From positions 1-12,004 of the forward strand of contig WTXD01000340.1 in the NCBI GenBank assembly GCA_022496205.1: 12,004 nucleotides of DNA, given 5' to 3'. Shown here piece by piece: positions 8,803-12,004 of the stretch; the stretch's first letter is position 1, and each line of letters begins with the position of its first letter. The stretch is from Gloeopeniophorella convolvens. Lineage: Eukaryota > Basidiomycota > Agaricomycetes > Russulales. Made by a program: the position numbers and the translations under genes. Below the pieces are notes generated by a model that was not told the origin of the DNA, ran no database searches, and saw nothing but the letters and a program-made list of their open reading frames with translations.

Positions 8803-10283
8803 CTTCCCAATATCAGGTGATGCAGCCCCGTCAATGGTGATCGCCCTAGTGCTCATAAGCCTGACATAAGATGCAGCTGACGCGTCAACGGATGGGCGCT
8901 TCAACAGGGATTGAGAGATTGTTTGCTCTGCCAGAAACAAGCAAACGCACCGCGAATAGCCAATCGCTGTCGTCAGAACGTGGCGGCCGAACTACGGCGA
9001 GCCCTATGTTGTATTTTAGTGCGTTCGATGGAGACATGTCAACATGTCACCCAATCGGCGATGACTAGTCGCACTCAATTCTCGGTGGAGAAGTCGGCGG
9101 ACAGATATAGAAGCGAGTATAAGAATGAGGGCATCCAGCTGACAGAACGCTTTATTCAATCATCCATCCGAGTCAGTATATCGACCGAATTTTATAGCAT
9201 GTGGTGGTAATGAACAACGGCTCTCACATAGACGCCAGTTCACACTCGTCTTCAACGGAGTACGCCTGAGAGAATTGTCGCGAACCAGCTGAGTCAAGAG
9301 AAGGTAGGAAACGGGTATGGTTAGTCCCGCCTGCCACAGGTGACGTCGCAGGTCGTTGCAAGTGGGTGTCCAGTCGATAGATGAGCGCCGCTGAGACGCG
9401 CGCTGCCAGCGGGGATAACCAGCTAACCTGGCTCGTGACCGTGAGGGAACCGCGCTCGCGGCCAAATCCCTGCGCGAAAAGTCGCGGCAAGTCTCAACTT
9501 TCTATCCAACGAGGGTACTACTGTATCTGTAGCACGTGAACACCGACCTGAGAGTGCGGAATAGGCGTAGAGGTGGCGAGGATATGAGCCCATATGTGTA
9601 GCATGCATTCCTCACTGCCAGCACCCCACGCCAGGTCGGCGCCCACAGTTCACCATCTTCGAATAATGAGACCCGCGCGAGTGGAGATGACAGGGGTGAC
9701 CGGTGATGTAGGGGCATAGGCGTAGTAGTAGAGCGTGGTCCGGGGTAGTGCACGGTGGGACGGTGGTGACGGATGAAGCCCGGAGGGTGGAGGCACGCAG
9801 CCAGCATGCTGCACAACAGAAAGTGGGGTGCAGGCAGATGCGGATCGGGACTCCGAAGACGCAGGCGGCACGGCCGGCGCGGGGGCAGGACGTAGCGTGG
9901 GATTTTTGTCCTTCGGATTTGGTTTGTTTTTCTGGCATGCAATTTCTCGCCAGCACCATGAAGGAGCTCGGTGCGAGCATACGGCTGGCCCGCACGATAC
10001 GGGCGGCTCCCGGCCTGAACACGCAAGATACTGTGGTGCTAGCGATCTTGCTCGTCTGAATCCGCGGTCTGTTGGAGGCTCGCGATCAGTCGATATAGTA
10101 CCCAGGACCGTGTGCGTCCCAGAGATACATGACCTGTCGGCATTCATTATGGACTCTCCACACCGCGAATCCTCCGTTTCTAAACCGACGCGCAATGGAT
10201 AAAAGGCATTCCAAATCGATACCCTAGGAGATACTATGACTAGGACAATCGTGTCAAGCCACCGTGAGACTCCATCGTCAGAG

Positions 10284-12004
10284 CTAAACCTTGAAGCACC
10301 AGCAAGACCCATCACATCCTCTGGGTCGATTTCCTTCTTGATCGCGCGCAGCCGTGGCAAGTTCTCTCCATAGAGGAGCTCAACTGGCGTATCAAAAAGC
10401 GCATAATTGATATACGGCGATGCGTCAGACACGTTCTGCCCTTCTGCAAGCGCCGCAGCGTGAGCAGCATCGGTGCTCTCGCGCAATGACTGCGCCATGG
10501 TTTTCGTCGAGCGAGGCGTTGGACCATGCATAGCCAATCGCGCTCGGGAACAGAGCATGAGAGCGGTCCGGAGGGAATGCAGAGTCGGAACCGTGAGAGA
10601 ACACCCCGCTGTTGAACGGTTCTAGGGCAATTCCGACTGATACATTCGTATCGAGTGGCGTGAGCTTGTTTCCCCAGAACTGAAACAGCTCGTATCATAA
10701 TCCATGGCATAGACGCACTGCCACTCACCAGAGTCTCATTTGCAAGAACATTGAGAATGGCGGGTGTGTATTGGGTGAGTGAGACACCGCTGTTAAAACC
10801 ACTGTGCACGTGATGATCAGGACAATTGGAACACTCATGAGAAGAGATACTAACTGACCGAAGGATAGGTGGGGGGTTCGTGGAATTCGTGCTCAGGACA
10901 AAGTCGGCAAAAGATCTGGTGGAGACGTCGCTCGACACAGTTGGGATGGCTAGGAGGTCATCGAAGAGGCCTGCAGGCGGCGTGGGCGCGTCGTAGAAAA
11001 CGAAACCAGTAGGCGAAACCTGTCAACCAATAAGCCTAGCTATTCACTGGTCATTCCAGAGTAGGAAGACGGACCGCTTCAGATGTGTAAGCGAATTCAC
11101 CAACAAGTGCAGCTTTCGTATCATTGTTCTGCGCAACCTTGGAAAATGCTTGATTGAACGCATCGAGTTGGTCAGGGCTATAGACAAGAGTACCCGCCTG
11201 TCGATTTACAATCAGCCATGTAGCCCACCCACGCAGTACGACAACGAACCCAAACTTGACCCTGGGGGAAGGACTTCAGTGTGAACTTGGTCACAATTCC
11301 CTTCCAAGCGGTGAGTCTTAAAAGGAATCACATTGGATCAACAACATACAAAGTTGTTCATTCCTCCCTTGAACAACTGTCAGCATCACGGTCTCCACAG
11401 ATCACGGCGACTCACTCTCAACGCGAACCAGAGATCCTCGTCTTTAGAAGTCACAGTGGTGAACGTCCCATTGGGTAGGACAACCTCAATCCCCACGATA
11501 TTGTCTATCCCGAGACCGAACTGTGAACTCTTGTACGAGTAGCCTGGAATCATCGACCGTCGGAGCCGGTCGAGACATTTGAAGAAAAAAACGCACCAGC
11601 GCCAAGTAGTAGGCCCGCAACGCCAACACCTGCAATCCGACCTCCGATGACAACTACCCCAACCGATTCGAGTTCCGTGTAAACTTCATCCCATGTAAGG
11701 CCGGGCCCGACTTCAACAGTCCCAGCAGTAGAATTGACTGTGATGTTGCGGAAGCGAGCCATCGATATCTGGATGCCGGTGGTGGATGAAAATCCCGGAT
11801 TCGTTGCGTGACCGCCGCTCTTGACTGCAAAAGGAATGCGCGTCGAGTTTATGATGCGCAGCTGTGGTATACTCTGGTAAGTAATAGTCGATGCATGTAT
11901 CCGATGACTTACGATTGCGCCTATATCTTGCGCGGAACCAGGCTCAACGGAACACGTTGAAGCGGCAGAGCTTGAGGAGAATGCATGAGCATTGTCGGCA
12001 GTAT
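10284..12004 (-). CDS. Copy C (5' end outside window): FAD-binding oxidoreductase, BBE/AA7-like; frameshifts in exon 10
   Basis: Exons: 11913-12004 (part of exon 2), 11597-11873, 11416-11543, 11350-11367, 11250-11300, 11075-11197, 10859-11019, 10729-10801, 10284-10679. Exon 1, the signal peptide and the promoter lie beyond the right edge. Exons 3-9 are the lengths expected for an intact gene, and the SGGH, GPGLTWDEVY, GVGVAG and NNFGIVTKF motifs are in frame. Exon 10 has one extra base at 10501-10505 (a TTTT run), which leads to a TGA at 10425-10427, and one base missing near 10296-10298, which disrupts the final LAGGFKV. The two cancel in length but not in effect, because the stop falls between them. 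As sequenced, the protein would lose the whole BBE-like end. In exon 8 the residues after VSP differ (TGF instead of GVV) through a local in-frame change. Confidence 0.8.
11350..11367 (-). other. 18-nt micro-exon 5 of copy C
   Basis: It encodes GGMNNF between introns 11368-11415 (48 nt) and 11301-11349 (49 nt). Its position and length equal those in copies A and B. Confidence 0.8.

Larger units (their letters stand above)
8452..10283. other. Spacer between copies B and C
   Basis: This spacer is about 430 bases longer than the A-B spacer, mainly because of two blocks with no counterpart there: roughly 8707-8802 and roughly 9460-9735. The rest aligns in blocks. The GC-rich 9780-10040 part matches 6040-6300. 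Long minus-strand open frames within 9502-10026 are proline- and arginine-rich, lack conservation with the A-B spacer and resemble no known family, so they are not called. The left end is the promoter of copy B; the right end would hold the 3' region of copy C. Confidence 0.6.
2949..12004 (-). repeat. Tandem array of three oxidoreductase units
   Basis: Three direct repeats, each a gene plus its spacer, can be phased on the motif GCTAGCGATCTTGCTC and its diverged form: about 2949-6296 (3.35 kb), 6297-10037 (3.74 kb) and 10038 to the edge. Gene exons align base for base apart from single-base indels. Spacers align in blocks with larger indels. Copies B and C resemble each other more than either resembles A: in the 51-nt exon 6, B and C differ at 3 sites while A and B differ at 9. 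This suggests A split off first. Confidence 0.8.

Noticed and set aside
9502..10558. Long minus-strand open frames in the B-C spacer, including one that runs on from exon 10 of copy C
   Set aside because: The part above about 10284 is exon 10 of copy C in its normal frame, carried past the lost stop by the missing base near 10297. The downstream part is proline-rich spacer without a family match or conservation.
1..12004. CRISPR array, tRNA, rRNA or bacterial regulatory elements
   Set aside because: No regularly spaced short repeats, cloverleaf-like sequences or ribosomal RNA segments were recognised, and the gene structure is eukaryotic.

Overview
The window looks like nuclear DNA of a filamentous fungus, most likely an agaricomycete basidiomycete. 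The recognisable genes are split by many very short introns (39-60 nt) with ordinary fungal GT...AG sites, they encode a secreted FAD-dependent oxidoreductase of a kind expanded in such fungi, and there is no sign of bacterial operons, ribosome binding sites or phage genes. No organism can be named from the sequence alone.

Layout, left to right. Positions 1-592 are a flank with no supportable gene. Positions 606-2900 are an inserted retroposon: it ends in a 16-nt A run and is bounded by a perfect 13-bp direct repeat (593-605 and 2901-2913), the signature of target-primed reverse transcription by a LINE machinery. It has no intact long reading frame. From about 2949 to the right edge the window is a tandem array of three units, all on the minus strand. 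Each unit holds one copy of the same 10-exon gene plus its spacer. Copy A is 3185-5116, copy B is 6521-8451, and copy C starts at 10284 and runs off the right edge inside exon 2. Spacers A-B (5117-6520) and B-C (8452-10283) are homologous to each other, and the retroposon sits next to the corresponding sequence downstream of copy A, so the duplicated unit includes non-coding DNA.

The shared gene model, reconstructed by comparing the three copies, would encode about 492 residues: a signal peptide, an FAD-binding PCMH-type domain with the SGGH motif that carries covalent FAD in this superfamily, and a BBE-like C-terminal segment. The nearest named group is the berberine bridge enzyme-like or glucooligosaccharide oxidase-like (CAZy AA7-type) secreted oxidases; the substrate cannot be told.

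All three copies are broken as sequenced, each only by single-base insertions or deletions (one in A, two in B, two in C), mostly in short runs of one base. All visible splice sites and the rest of the protein pattern are preserved. Either the array has decayed recently or the assembly contains small indel errors; the sequence alone does not settle this. The most notable structural details are an 18-nt micro-exon kept in all copies, a 39-nt stop-free second intron, a gene-conversion-like patch between copies B and C, and the cleanly bounded retroposon.
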